DNA from: DATJGF01 sp035495315
GTDB lineage: Bacteria; Verrucomicrobiota; Verrucomicrobiia; Limisphaerales; UBA8199
DNA: 64,000 nt
Assembly (NCBI GenBank): GCA_035495315.1
Contig: DATJGF010000229.1
Location: forward strand, 1 to 64,000
Reading direction: 5' to 3'
This document shows positions 8,493-16,448 of the stretch, in pieces. A program made the translations under genes and the position numbers. The notes under the pieces were generated by a model. The model was not told the DNA's origin, ran no database searches, and saw only the letters and a list, made by a program, of their open reading frames with translations. The first letter of the stretch is position 1, and each line of letters begins with the position of its first letter.

Positions 8493-9305
8493 ATGTCTTG
8501 GTTCTATGCGCTCGAAAGCCAGCGAATCGGGCCGGTCACCGATTCGCAACTGGATGAACTCGTGCGCTCGGGTAAAATCGGCCCTGCGACGCTGGTCTGG
8601 CGCGAGGGCATGGCCGACTGGCAGCCGCTGAATGTGACGCGCCCGCTCCCGCCACCCGTCCCTGGCGCCCTCGCTGGCAATACGTGCGCGGAATGCGGCC
8701 GGACTTTTCCACCACAAGACGTGATCCGGTTGCACAATGCCTGGGTATGCGCCCAATGCAAACCGGTTTTTCTCCAACGGCTGACCGAAGGCGCCCCCCT
8801 CTCCTCGGTGATTAGTTTATGGCGAGACAAGAAGCGCGTGGTGACCCGCTCCGAGACCACCTTTCCAGACCGGTGCATCAAATGCAATGCACCCGCCAAC
8901 GGTTTCCGCCTCAAACGGGTCATTTATTGGCAGCATCCCGCCTACTACCTGCTGCTGTTGCTAAATCTATTGATTCTGATCATCGTCGTGCTGATTGTGC
9001 GCAAGAAGGCCATTGTGCACATCGGCCTTTGTGAAGCGCACCGCGCTCGGCGCAAACTGGGATTGTTTATTGGTTATGGCAGCCTCTTGGGTGGCGTCCT
9101 GGTAATGATCGGAGGTGCGGTTTTCGATTCCGGCAAGATGGCGCTCGCAGGACTGCTTTTGCTTTTGGTCGGCGGCATTTTGGGGGCCATCATCGCCAGC
9201 ACCATCAATGCCGCCAAAATCGACAAGGAATATGTCTGGATCACCGGCTGCAACCGGGATTTTCTTGCTAACTTGCCCGAATGGGACGCTCAGAATCGGG
9301 GCTAA
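8493..9305 (+). CDS. GYF_2-domain (DUF4339) membrane protein
   Basis: A 270-aa protein. Residues 1-50 form a GYF_2 domain (MSWFYALESQRIGPVTDSQL ... WREGMADWQPL). Two Cys pairs follow, CAECGRTF and CAQC, resembling a zinc ribbon, and then CIKCNAPA. The C-terminal half holds three or four transmembrane helices (around LLLLLNLLILIIVVLIV, YGSLLGGVLVMIGG and LAGLLLLLVGGILGAIIAS). GYF_2 domains are thought to bind peptides or proteins; no enzymatic role is evident. The open frame extends upstream to 7827 across the repeat and the pseudopilin gene; that part is not credible. No clear ribosome-binding site. Confidence 0.85.
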   Translation: MSWFYALESQRIGPVTDSQLDELVRSGKIGPATLVWREGMADWQPLNVTRPLPPPVPGALAGNTCAECGRTFPPQDVIRLHNAWVCAQCKPVFLQRLTEGAPLSSVISLWRDKKRVVTRSETTFPDRCIKCNAPANGFRLKRVIYWQHPAYYLLLLLNLLILIIVVLIVRKKAIVHIGLCEAHRARRKLGLFIGYGSLLGGVLVMIGGAVFDSGKMALAGLLLLLVGGILGAIIASTINAAKIDKEYVWITGCNRDFLANLPEWDAQNRG

Positions 9306-9357
9306 AACGATTTAAGTTGTTCTGTTCTCCTGGGCACGCTGCCCGTTCCTCCGGGCA

Positions 9358-9789
9358 TCATTTGTCGGGTATCGTGTAATCGTGTCTCTTCTTCGGATCG
9401 TCTGTCAGGTACTGGACAAACTCCCAATCGTTTCCGTCGCGGTCGAAGAAATAGATGCGCTTCCGATAGGGGTGGTTGTTCACGGGCGTGGAGTCTTGAT
9501 AACCCGCCGATTTGAGCCGCTCATGCAACGCCTCGACATCCTCCACTTCATAAGCGAGATGGTTAACGCCAGGAACGCCTGCATAAGGCTGCCAACGTTT
9601 CTTCGGCTCAACCGTTGATTGAGCCAAGGCGATGTAAGTGTCATCTGTTCCGATGTGCACCCATCCCGCGCCGCCCGGCTGTCTGGCATCGAAGCGTATT
9701 CGAAATTCGGGAAATGCGGTTTGCAGGAAACGGATCGTCGCGTCGACGTCCCGCACCAGAAGGTTAGCGTGTTCCAATCGAGCATTCAT
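9358..9789 (-). CDS. VOC family protein (glyoxalase-like)
   Basis: A 143-aa protein beginning MNARLEHANLLVRDVDATIRF, with GVNHLAYEVEDVEAL in the middle and RIYFFDRDGNDWEFVQYL near the end: the two-module VOC fold with H and E metal ligands. It resembles the glyoxalase-like group most closely, but the substrate is unknown. A GGAG motif lies 7-8 bases before the ATG, one of the clearer ribosome-binding sites in the window. It is not closely similar to the other VOC protein at 6811-7209. Confidence 0.87.
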   Translation of the reverse strand: MNARLEHANLLVRDVDATIRFLQTAFPEFRIRFDARQPGGAGWVHIGTDDTYIALAQSTVEPKKRWQPYAGVPGVNHLAYEVEDVEALHERLKSAGYQDSTPVNNHPYRKRIYFFDRDGNDWEFVQYLTDDPKKRHDYTIPDK

Positions 9790-9947
9790 AGGTTTACTCC
9801 ATTGTGGTACAACATCGTTTTAGCGGGCCCAACCACCAGGATGAGCCATGAGGAAGAGCGAGTCAACGGCGCTCGTCTTGAGGTAGGGTGGGGCACGATT
9901 AAAGTGACTGCGAATGCTCTTTTGCTCCCCGTTGCTTCATCTCCTTA

Positions 9948-9969
9948 ACACCTCCATTTATGGAGGTGT
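9948..9969. repeat. perfect 10-2-10 palindrome
   Basis: acacctccat-tt-atggaggtgt is a perfect hairpin in a gene-poor stretch. It overlaps the end of a possible 38-codon reading frame (10061 down to 9945, minus strand; AAAGGA before its ATG) that directly follows the toxin-like remnant. The region 9790-10077 holds nothing else convincing. Confidence 0.6.
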
Positions 9970-10077
9970 ACCAGGTCCTCGGTGGATCGAACCCTTTCAA
10001 AGGGTTTGTCGCCACCGCCCACTTTTAATCGCACCCGGTAGGTGGCCGCGCTCTTCGTCATTGGCTCATCCTTTCGT

Positions 10078-10290
10078 TCAGCGCCTCTTGAACTGCTGTC
10101 GCGTCCACACCGGATCTCGTCTGCAATCAAGCACACGCCACACGCTTGCCAGGTCTCGTTCAACGTCGTAGTAAATCGCGACACCGAACGACAAAGAGCA
10201 CCGATGAGCGGCGTGCTCCGGTGCCCAAAGTACCAAATTTATTTCAGGACTTGACCCCCGCGTCCGCTCGCCCACATGCCCATAAATCAT
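10078..10290 (-). pseudogene. possible remnant of a ParE/RelE-family toxin
   Basis: The last 40 residues (LSFGVAIYYDVERDLASVWR then VLDCRRDPVWTRQQFKRR) resemble the C-terminal beta strands and the RRDP-W tail of ParE/RelE toxins. The first 30 residues do not fit the family, and the usual N-terminal helices are missing. No antitoxin is recognisable upstream. It could be a decayed toxin-antitoxin module or a chance open frame. Confidence 0.35.
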
Positions 10291-10455
10291 TGAACAAGCC
10301 TTCTTAAAACAAACCTCTTCCCACTAAGAAGACTCCCTTCCTCCTCGGCGGTAAAGTCTCTTCATGATTATGAAAAATGTCGCGCCCAAACTGCTCGGCC
10401 AACCCCAACCGAAAATGCTCCCTTCGTACCCACTCGTCTGCAAGCCGCTATTTCG

Positions 10456-10505
10456 CCATCTTACGCCGTCTTACGCCATCTTACGGTAGATTACGGTAAA
10501 TTGGG
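10456..10505. repeat. 10-bp-period tandem array A
   Basis: Units ccatcttacg, ccgtcttacg, ccatcttacg, gtagattacg and gtaaattggg follow each other at exactly 10 bp, close to one helical turn. A 42-codon frame from an ATG at 10364 ends inside it but has no ribosome-binding site and is not called. Confidence 0.75.
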
Positions 10506-10700
10506 CCTTTTTGATCAACTCCTCCCCCCCGACCATGCCACTCAAAATCACAAGCCGGCCTCTTAATCAACTCCGGTCACCAGAGACCGTCCCCGTACGC
10601 GCTGCGTCCGGCACCTTCGGTCACCCACTCCCAGGTCGCACTGTTTTCCATCTCAAATCCTCGGCAGTCCGGCAACATACCGTGCGCCGCTCCCGGCCGC

Positions 10701-10750
10701 CGTTGCACCACTTTGCACCAGTTTGCACTACTTTGCACCGATTTTGAAAG
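10701..10750. repeat. 10-bp-period tandem array B
   Basis: Units cgttgcacca, ctttgcacca, gtttgcacta and ctttgcaccg, then attttgaaag, again at exactly 10 bp but with a different core from array A 200 bp away. Open frames over this region translate the repeat and are not credible genes. Confidence 0.75.
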
Positions 10751-11288
10751 GCCCTGTCCGCCAGCGCAAAATGCCTTCGGCCAGTCAGCCTTCTGTTCTT
10801 TGACATTTTAGCAGTTAACTCCATCGCCGCAGCCTTAGGGCGTCCCTGTTCGGCATCCATTCCCCGGCAGGGACGCCGCCGCGCGGGTGGCTTAATGCGA
10901 TGAACCAGGCCAGGGTCAGGCGATTAGCCAGGTAGGGCCGCCTCGCCGAGGCGACCACTGCTTACTTCATTTTTTGCCACGGCAAATCTCCTTCTGTAAC
11001 CTTTTGTCCTGCCCCTCTCAGGAAGCGGTGTTATGAACAACACTATCAAATTGGAAGCTCGAAAAGACCTCTAAGCACAAATTCAAAGCGCGAAGAGTGA
11101 CATGGAATCAAACCTCAGACAACGGCAGGAGTGTCCAAAAGTTTGACGGTTATCGCGGAGCAATCCGCAACGAACAGTAATCGATTTTGCCTGAATTGAT
11201 TACACGACCTCACCAAGGGGGAATCGCCGAGAATGGCCCTTAAAATGCTCAAATCCACTTGATTTCGGACTTGAAAGAACTGCGAGTG
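10751..11288. other. gene-poor spacer
   Basis: No convincing gene. It contains a small palindrome around gcctcgccgaggc near 10950. The segment before 11289 presumably holds the promoter of the triple-receiver gene, but no clear -35/-10 pair was recognised. Confidence 0.4.
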
Positions 11289-12650
11289 ATGGAAACCGGT
11301 GGAGAGACAATCTCGAGCGCTGGCCCAACCAACGGGGTTGAGAGTCGGCCATCCAGGGCCCAGGAGCAAATGGGGCGAAAAATCATACTCATCATCGACG
11401 ACAACCTGGTCTTCCAGAAGGCCATGGTGATGAAGTTGAGGGCTTATGGATACGATGTGATGACGGCGGAAGACGGCTCGGCAGCCCTCGGAGCTATTGC
11501 AAGGGTAAAGCCCGACCTCATCCTGCTGGATCTTAATTTTCCACCAGATGTAGCCAACGGCGGCGGCCTTGGCTGGGACGGTTTTCTGATCCTTCGCTGG
11601 CTGCGCCGAATGAGTGAGGCAGCGTGTGTGCCGGTGATCGCGGTGACTGCCGGCGACCTGAACCTTTACCGCGAACATTGCAAAGAGGCTGGAATCCTGG
11701 ATTTGCTGCCCAAACCTCTGGATCACGAACTACTGCTGAGCAAGATCCGAACGGTGTTGAAGCAGGGGGAACCGGAGACAAAAGCGCCTCCGCCGCCGCC
11801 CAGCTTTCAATCGATTCGCCGCATCCTGTTTGTGGACGATGAGAGCCCCTGGCATCAGACAGCGGTTGGAAATTTGAATCAACAGGGTTACGAAGTCGTC
11901 ACCACGGACACCGCCGAAGGAGCCTTGAGCGAGGCCGCACGGATCCGCCCGGACCTGATGATCCTCGATTTGAAGCTGGAAAAAGCAACCGGCCTGAATG
12001 TCATGGTCCTGCTGCTGGCCGCCCATCCAACCGTGCCACTCTTGGTCTATGCCGGATTAGGCCTGGGCGAGAAGCAAAAGCGTGAATTAATGGACCTGGG
12101 CGTGTTCCAGATCATGCAAAAACGGAGCATGGAAGAACTCCAAAATGCGGTGCGATTGGCATCGGAGCAACCCCGCCGGAACGTGGAAGCGCCTCAATCA
12201 AAACCTGAAACACCGATGCCTGACGCGAAGGTCCGCTTGGATACCATTTTGATCGTAGAAGATGATTCGAAATTCAGCGAGATTTTGCGCGGTTACCTGG
12301 AGTCTCAATCCTTCTATGTAACCTGTGTCTCCGACGCGACTGAAGCCCTGCGGCAGTTGGCTTCAACCGATTTTGATGTGATCCTCACCGATATGGTCCT
12401 GCCAGGGCATTCAGGCGAAGAGTTTTACAACGAAGTCGAACGCGTGATGCCTGAACGTTGCCGCCGGTTTATTTTTATGACCGGCCACGAGGCGGAACCG
12501 CGGACGGACAATTTCATTCGGCGCTCTCGAGCACTCATGCTTTGGAAGCCCTTCTCGTTGGCCGATCTGCTTACCGCGACCCAAACCGTGCGACAGAAGG
12601 AACGGCTCGCGCGCCTGGTGGCGCACTCACGGCCGGTGACTATGGCGTAA
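11289..12650 (+). CDS. triple receiver-domain response regulator
   Basis: A 453-aa protein made of three CheY-like receivers in tandem and nothing else. Receiver 1 (about 31-155) has phospho-acceptor D81 (LILLDLNF) and KP at about 141-142, with a Gly-rich insertion after the acceptor. Receiver 2 (about 178-285) has D227 (LMILDLKL) but reads QKR where KP is usual. Receiver 3 (about 318-440) has D368 (VILTDMVLPG) and K420 (LWKPFS). Pro-rich and charged linkers separate them. No kinase, HTH or cyclase domain is present, so it may serve as a phosphate relay or sink (inference). A TTG start at 11259 in the same frame is possible. No kinase gene adjoins it. Confidence 0.85.
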   Translation: METGGETISSAGPTNGVESRPSRAQEQMGRKIILIIDDNLVFQKAMVMKLRAYGYDVMTAEDGSAALGAIARVKPDLILLDLNFPPDVANGGGLGWDGFLILRWLRRMSEAACVPVIAVTAGDLNLYREHCKEAGILDLLPKPLDHELLLSKIRTVLKQGEPETKAPPPPPSFQSIRRILFVDDESPWHQTAVGNLNQQGYEVVTTDTAEGALSEAARIRPDLMILDLKLEKATGLNVMVLLLAAHPTVPLLVYAGLGLGEKQKRELMDLGVFQIMQKRSMEELQNAVRLASEQPRRNVEAPQSKPETPMPDAKVRLDTILIVEDDSKFSEILRGYLESQSFYVTCVSDATEALRQLASTDFDVILTDMVLPGHSGEEFYNEVERVMPERCRRFIFMTGHEAEPRTDNFIRRSRALMLWKPFSLADLLTATQTVRQKERLARLVAHSRPVTMA

Positions 12651-12817
12651 AGGCGCGCAGCAACGTGACATGATCTACTTCAACTGCGTCAGATAAGATC
12701 GAAGATCTAGATCTCAACCTTGACCCTCTTGACCCTACTGGCGCCAGTGGGAAAGTTTGGTTCGACCTACCTCTACCCCGCCTCGGTTTGGCTGACCCGT
12801 GGAGGCTGAAACAAAAC

Positions 12818-12858
12818 CGCGCAAAAGGCGTCGTGGCTATCCGATCGCCTTTTGCGCG
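12818..12858. terminator. bidirectional hairpin between convergent genes
   Basis: cgcgcaaaaggcg and cgccttttgcgcg are perfect 13-bp arms around a 15-nt loop, between the ends of the triple-receiver gene and the convergent secreted-protein gene. No long T-run follows on either side, so intrinsic termination is likely but not certain. Confidence 0.6.
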
Positions 12859-12880
12859 CACTGAACAGCCCGGCGTCCAA

Positions 12881-13732
12881 TCAGGGCTGTAATCCGGCAA
12901 AATTTCCCGTTGATATCGTGCGGGATGTGTTCCCTTTCATTTGAGTTGTAAAGTACGTGCCACTGACCGAGTAATGAATGCCGTTGAGCTGCAGATCACA
13001 GGAATAAATCGTTGATTGATTTGGCTGATGTTCCACTTGCGTCGCCACAACGGTCTGGGTCGCCGCTGTCAAATCGAGCGCCGATTGCAACATCAGGTTC
13101 ACCGTATTGGTGACATTCCCTGGATAGACCTTCGTCAGCCGTCCCGTCGTTGGCGAGGTAAGCGTGAGTATCCCGGTGTAAATGCTGATTGTTTTCCCGG
13201 CTTTCTCTGTGCCGTTGATGAAGTAATCCCCCAGCGGCGACACGACCAAGCCACTGAAGTCGCCATAAGCGACATTGAACCAATCGTAAATGCCGGGAAT
13301 GACCGACATCCAGGCTCGGGTCGTGAAGTTGCCCGACGCCGTGTAGCGGATGCCGTCGGACTGTAAGCTCAGGTTGTAAGTCGTCCGTTTGATGATTGGG
13401 TCATTCGGATCGGGAACCTCGACCGCCATGCCTCCCTGGGTTGGCGCGTTCAGATCCACTACCCACTGCAAAATCAGGTCCTTAACTACAGTGGTCCCGT
13501 CCGGATAGACCTTGGTCAAACGCGCATCGGTCAACGTGGTGAGGTCAAAAGTGCCGGAAAAAGTCTGCGTCGACACGATCCAACCTTGAATCGCATCGAA
13601 ATACCGTGAGTTTTCCGTCCCACTGATCGCATAGCTCCGTAAGGACGCTGCGGTCTGGGAGTGAACAATGGCAGGCGAAAAAGCCAGTGCTGCCGCGAAG
13701 GCAACTTTGATAACGTTTAGATTCATTTGCAT
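12881..13732 (-). CDS. secreted protein of unknown function with an internal duplication
   Basis: A 283-aa protein with a signal peptide (MQMNLNVIKVAFAAALAFSP..., cleavage near VHSQ). Two halves repeat each other: one has DARLTKVYPDGTTVVKDLIL and the other TGRLTKVYPGNVTNTVNLML, each followed by a D-L-x-A-x-TQ segment. A third feature, LQSDGIRYTASGNF versus LQLNGIHYSVSGTYF, is repeated in the same order. No known domain was recognised. It lies 43 bp after the 13776-16007 gene on the same strand and is probably co-transcribed, so the two may act together at the cell surface. Whether the start is at 13732 or two codons later is open. Confidence 0.8.
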   Translation of the reverse strand: MQMNLNVIKVAFAAALAFSPAIVHSQTAASLRSYAISGTENSRYFDAIQGWIVSTQTFSGTFDLTTLTDARLTKVYPDGTTVVKDLILQWVVDLNAPTQGGMAVEVPDPNDPIIKRTTYNLSLQSDGIRYTASGNFTTRAWMSVIPGIYDWFNVAYGDFSGLVVSPLGDYFINGTEKAGKTISIYTGILTLTSPTTGRLTKVYPGNVTNTVNLMLQSALDLTAATQTVVATQVEHQPNQSTIYSCDLQLNGIHYSVSGTYFTTQMKGNTSRTISTGNFAGLQP

Positions 13733-13775
13733 ATAGAGTGAATACTGGGAGGTAATTGATGGTTAGCTTTTTTAG

Positions 13776-16007
13776 TTACTTTTTTGTTGTCGAGATGGTC
13801 ACTTCACTGGGCGCGCTGGCGATAGTCCCGTCGTTGACGACGAGCGACACGACGTATGTGCCTTCTCTGTCAGCCCGGAAGCTTGGATGTGCGGTATCGG
13901 CGCCGCTCAGCACGGCTTTGCTGCGCGAAGGCTTCGAGGTCATCGTCCAGCTGTAGCTCAACGCGTTTCCGTCAATATCCGAGCTCGCGCTCCCGTCCAG
14001 AACCGCCAGGCCGCGCAAGACAACGGTTTGCGGCGGGCCGGCGTTCGCGACCGGGGGATCGTTCACAGGGCTCACGTCGATGGAAACCGTTGCGACGTTC
14101 CCATCCAATTGCCCGTCATTGGCTTTGAAGGTGAAGCTGTCCGGCCCGTTGTAATTGACCTCAGGGTGATAGGTGAGATTTGGCGCGATGCCGCTGAGAG
14201 TTCCGTGTGTGGGGTTGGCCACAACGCTGTAGGCCAGCTGGTCCCCGTTCACGTCCGTTGCAGTCAGAGTGACTGACAAATCCGTATCCTCAGCCGCCGC
14301 GAGGCTTTGATTGTTGGCGACCGGTGCGACGTTGACTGGGGCAAAATTCGCCACCAACGCGCAATTGCCATTGATCGAAAACTGATAGCTGGCCGCCGCG
14401 CTGACCGCGACGCCTCCGAAACTCCAATTCATAAATTGGTATCCGGCGTTTGGGGTGGCTGTAACTATCACGCTGCTCCCGCTTTGGAAATTGCCATCCC
14501 CGCTGGTGGTGCCTCCCGCGGCCGGCGACGCGCTCGTCGCGATCGTATAGGTGGCCGGCGGAGCCACGACATCGCCCGTAATGGTGATAGTGTATGCGTT
14601 CGATACCAATGCCTGCGTCGTATCCCATGCTTCAACGCTGAACGTAAATACCCCAGCCGCAGTCGGTGTCCCCGACAACACGCCGGTTATGCCATCCAAC
14701 GTCAGGCCGCTTGGCAGCGCGCCCGCTGTGACCGACGCCTGAAATGGCGTTCCGCCAGCTACAACCACTGTGCGCCCCGGGTAAGCCACATTGACCTCCC
14801 CATCCTGGAGGTGCTCAATCAAGCCAAGGTTCGGAGCCACATCAAAGCCAGACATCTGCGCTCCGAAGAATTCCCCAACCACCCAAACGGTGGAGAGGTC
14901 AAGAGTAGTCGTGACCCATTCGCCCGTGGCGGGATCAATGTGGTCATTGTAGGTGACGGTGCCCGCTCCGAAATAATGCACGCCATCGGGGTCCGCTGCG
15001 CCAACCGCATCGCCGACGGCCTCACCCGACTCGGCATCTACAGGACCGATGTATTTGTAAAACTCGTAGCGACGAGTGATGGTTTCATTGCCCTCCGGCA
15101 AGTCCTCAGGTGCGCCTTGGAGTTCGCCCTTGGCGCCGCCGTTGGCGGCGGCGAATTCGGTCTGCAGAATCCGCCATTCCACTTCCACCTCAGCCGGTTC
15201 GCCGTTGGCCCAGGGCTGGGGCTGGCCCAGGTCGTCGCCGACCAGTTCCACGAGGGCAACCTTATTGGTGTTGTGAGTGGTGGTTTTGATTTCCTTCACC
15301 CACGAGGCATCACCGAACTGCATTACGGGCGGCGCCGGTGGTGGTGGCGGGGCAACGACCGCTACGACATTGGCGGGTACGCCAACGGCTGGAGGGTTAT
15401 AGGTGAAAGTCGGCGTCGCGACATTCACCGGCAGTCCGTGTATCAAATTCCCTGACCCGTCGTCGATTAACCAATTGTACTTCACGGCAGACGGAGCCCC
15501 GTAATAGCCGACGCCGAAATGTTCACCGCCGAAATTGACAGATGGGTCCGTGAATTGGTGTCCCTGTGTGGGTGCAATCGGTCCGGACGGGATGGCCGTA
15601 TAGGCAGACCAGACACCGTTGGTTTTCACGGCCGCGTAGCGGACCAGGACGTTCGTATGGCCCGGGACCGAAGTGCTATCTTCCGTGATTTTGGGAACAC
15701 CATAATGATTCCAGTCGTAGGTGTAGGTGATATCCTTGGATGTGACGTCGTCCAGTTCGATATCAAAGCCGTGGGCCTCAAATCCGGTGTCGTTGACGCA
15801 ATCAAAGTTGTTCAACGAGCCATAGGCGATACTGGCTTGCGCGTTGCTACCCGCCAGAGACAGGCATGCCGCCGAAAGCGCCGGGAGCAACAGCCGCACA
15901 GCCTTTCGGAACGGACCGGACGAGCGGCGAATCGGCATCGGGACTTTGGCCACAATCGCCGGGGTGGTGGTGTGTAAGTGCTGCGTCAATGTATTGAACT
16001 TTTTCAT
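13776..16007 (-). CDS. secreted multidomain protein with Ig-like, InlB-type, cadherin-like and PKD modules
   Basis: About 743 residues. The long basic N-terminus and hydrophobic run (VRLLLPALSAACLSLAGSNAQA) look like a signal peptide. A unique N-terminal region of about 350 residues follows, with a PPPPPAPP linker. Then come a putative Ig module (VTAGALPSGLTLDGITGVLSG), a Gly-rich InlB-type repeat (TATPNAGYQFMNWSF), a cadherin/VCBS-like module (NYNGPDSFTFKANDG) and a C-terminal PKD-type module (DGSASSDIDGNALSYSWTM). It ends directly after the PKD-type module, with no sorting signal. Such modules bind sugars or other proteins; the ligand is unknown. The start at 16007 follows AGAAAGAAGA and is preferred over 16031. 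Confidence 0.85.
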   Translation of the reverse strand: MKKFNTLTQHLHTTTPAIVAKVPMPIRRSSGPFRKAVRLLLPALSAACLSLAGSNAQASIAYGSLNNFDCVNDTGFEAHGFDIELDDVTSKDITYTYDWNHYGVPKITEDSTSVPGHTNVLVRYAAVKTNGVWSAYTAIPSGPIAPTQGHQFTDPSVNFGGEHFGVGYYGAPSAVKYNWLIDDGSGNLIHGLPVNVATPTFTYNPPAVGVPANVVAVVAPPPPPAPPVMQFGDASWVKEIKTTTHNTNKVALVELVGDDLGQPQPWANGEPAEVEVEWRILQTEFAAANGGAKGELQGAPEDLPEGNETITRRYEFYKYIGPVDAESGEAVGDAVGAADPDGVHYFGAGTVTYNDHIDPATGEWVTTTLDLSTVWVVGEFFGAQMSGFDVAPNLGLIEHLQDGEVNVAYPGRTVVVAGGTPFQASVTAGALPSGLTLDGITGVLSGTPTAAGVFTFSVEAWDTTQALVSNAYTITITGDVVAPPATYTIATSASPAAGGTTSGDGNFQSGSSVIVTATPNAGYQFMNWSFGGVAVSAAASYQFSINGNCALVANFAPVNVAPVANNQSLAAAEDTDLSVTLTATDVNGDQLAYSVVANPTHGTLSGIAPNLTYHPEVNYNGPDSFTFKANDGQLDGNVATVSIDVSPVNDPPVANAGPPQTVVLRGLAVLDGSASSDIDGNALSYSWTMTSKPSRSKAVLSGADTAHPSFRADREGTYVVSLVVNDGTIASAPSEVTISTTKK

Positions 16008-16031
16008 TCTTCTTTCTGTTTTGTTGTTCAC

Positions 16032-16448
16032 GGCTCTGGTTTGGCTCCGGTACGGCGATGCGGAGGCTAATCTCCGACCTCGAGGCCATGGTTAGATTAC
16101 CGGAAACGCCGAATCGCGGTATTACACCTTGGTCGTACAACCTTCGTACACACCGTAACGCCTCTCCTCTTGCAACGGACAGAGCCTGACAAGACGCGCC
16201 TCTTGCGTGTCATTAAATTTCTATGGTCGACAAAGCCCTGATGTTTAGGTACGATGATGTGGTGTTCGGCAGCGAGTAAGCGAGCAGAGCGGTTATCAGC
16301 GTGATATGCGCTGGCAAAGACAGACTCAGTCGGACTGTTTCCGGAAGATTTCGTGCTCAGTACCAGACCAGTGCTGGCGAGTCGAAAAGCCCTTCCCCCC
16401 TCGCGCACCTATGGCCGTGAAAGAGGATTGCGGATTGGGAGTCGGACA
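16032..16448. other. intergenic region with promoters of divergent genes
   Basis: No gene is supported; the open frame on the minus strand at 16097-16408 has no family resemblance. The region separates the divergent secreted-protein operon and the sensor kinase gene, so it should contain both promoters. A motif shared with 18635-18660 lies at 16121-16151. Confidence 0.4.
16121..16151. promoter_or_regulatory. possible operator shared by the FixL/FixJ-like genes
   Basis: It contains attacacctt followed by tacaaccttcgtacac. The reverse complement of 18635-18660 contains attacaccttcgtattac. The shared core is ttacaccttsgta, and the two sites precede the kinase gene and the single receiver gene respectively. 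This is a two-site resemblance only. Confidence 0.3.

Noticed and set aside
10364..10492. A 42-codon open frame
   Set aside because: No ribosome-binding site, and its end consists of the 10-bp tandem repeat.
10621..10860. A 79-codon minus-strand frame
   Set aside because: Its middle is a translation of the second 10-bp repeat array; composition is not protein-like.
16097..16408. Small gene before the sensor kinase
   Set aside because: No recognisable family, no ribosome-binding site, and it overlaps the expected promoter region.
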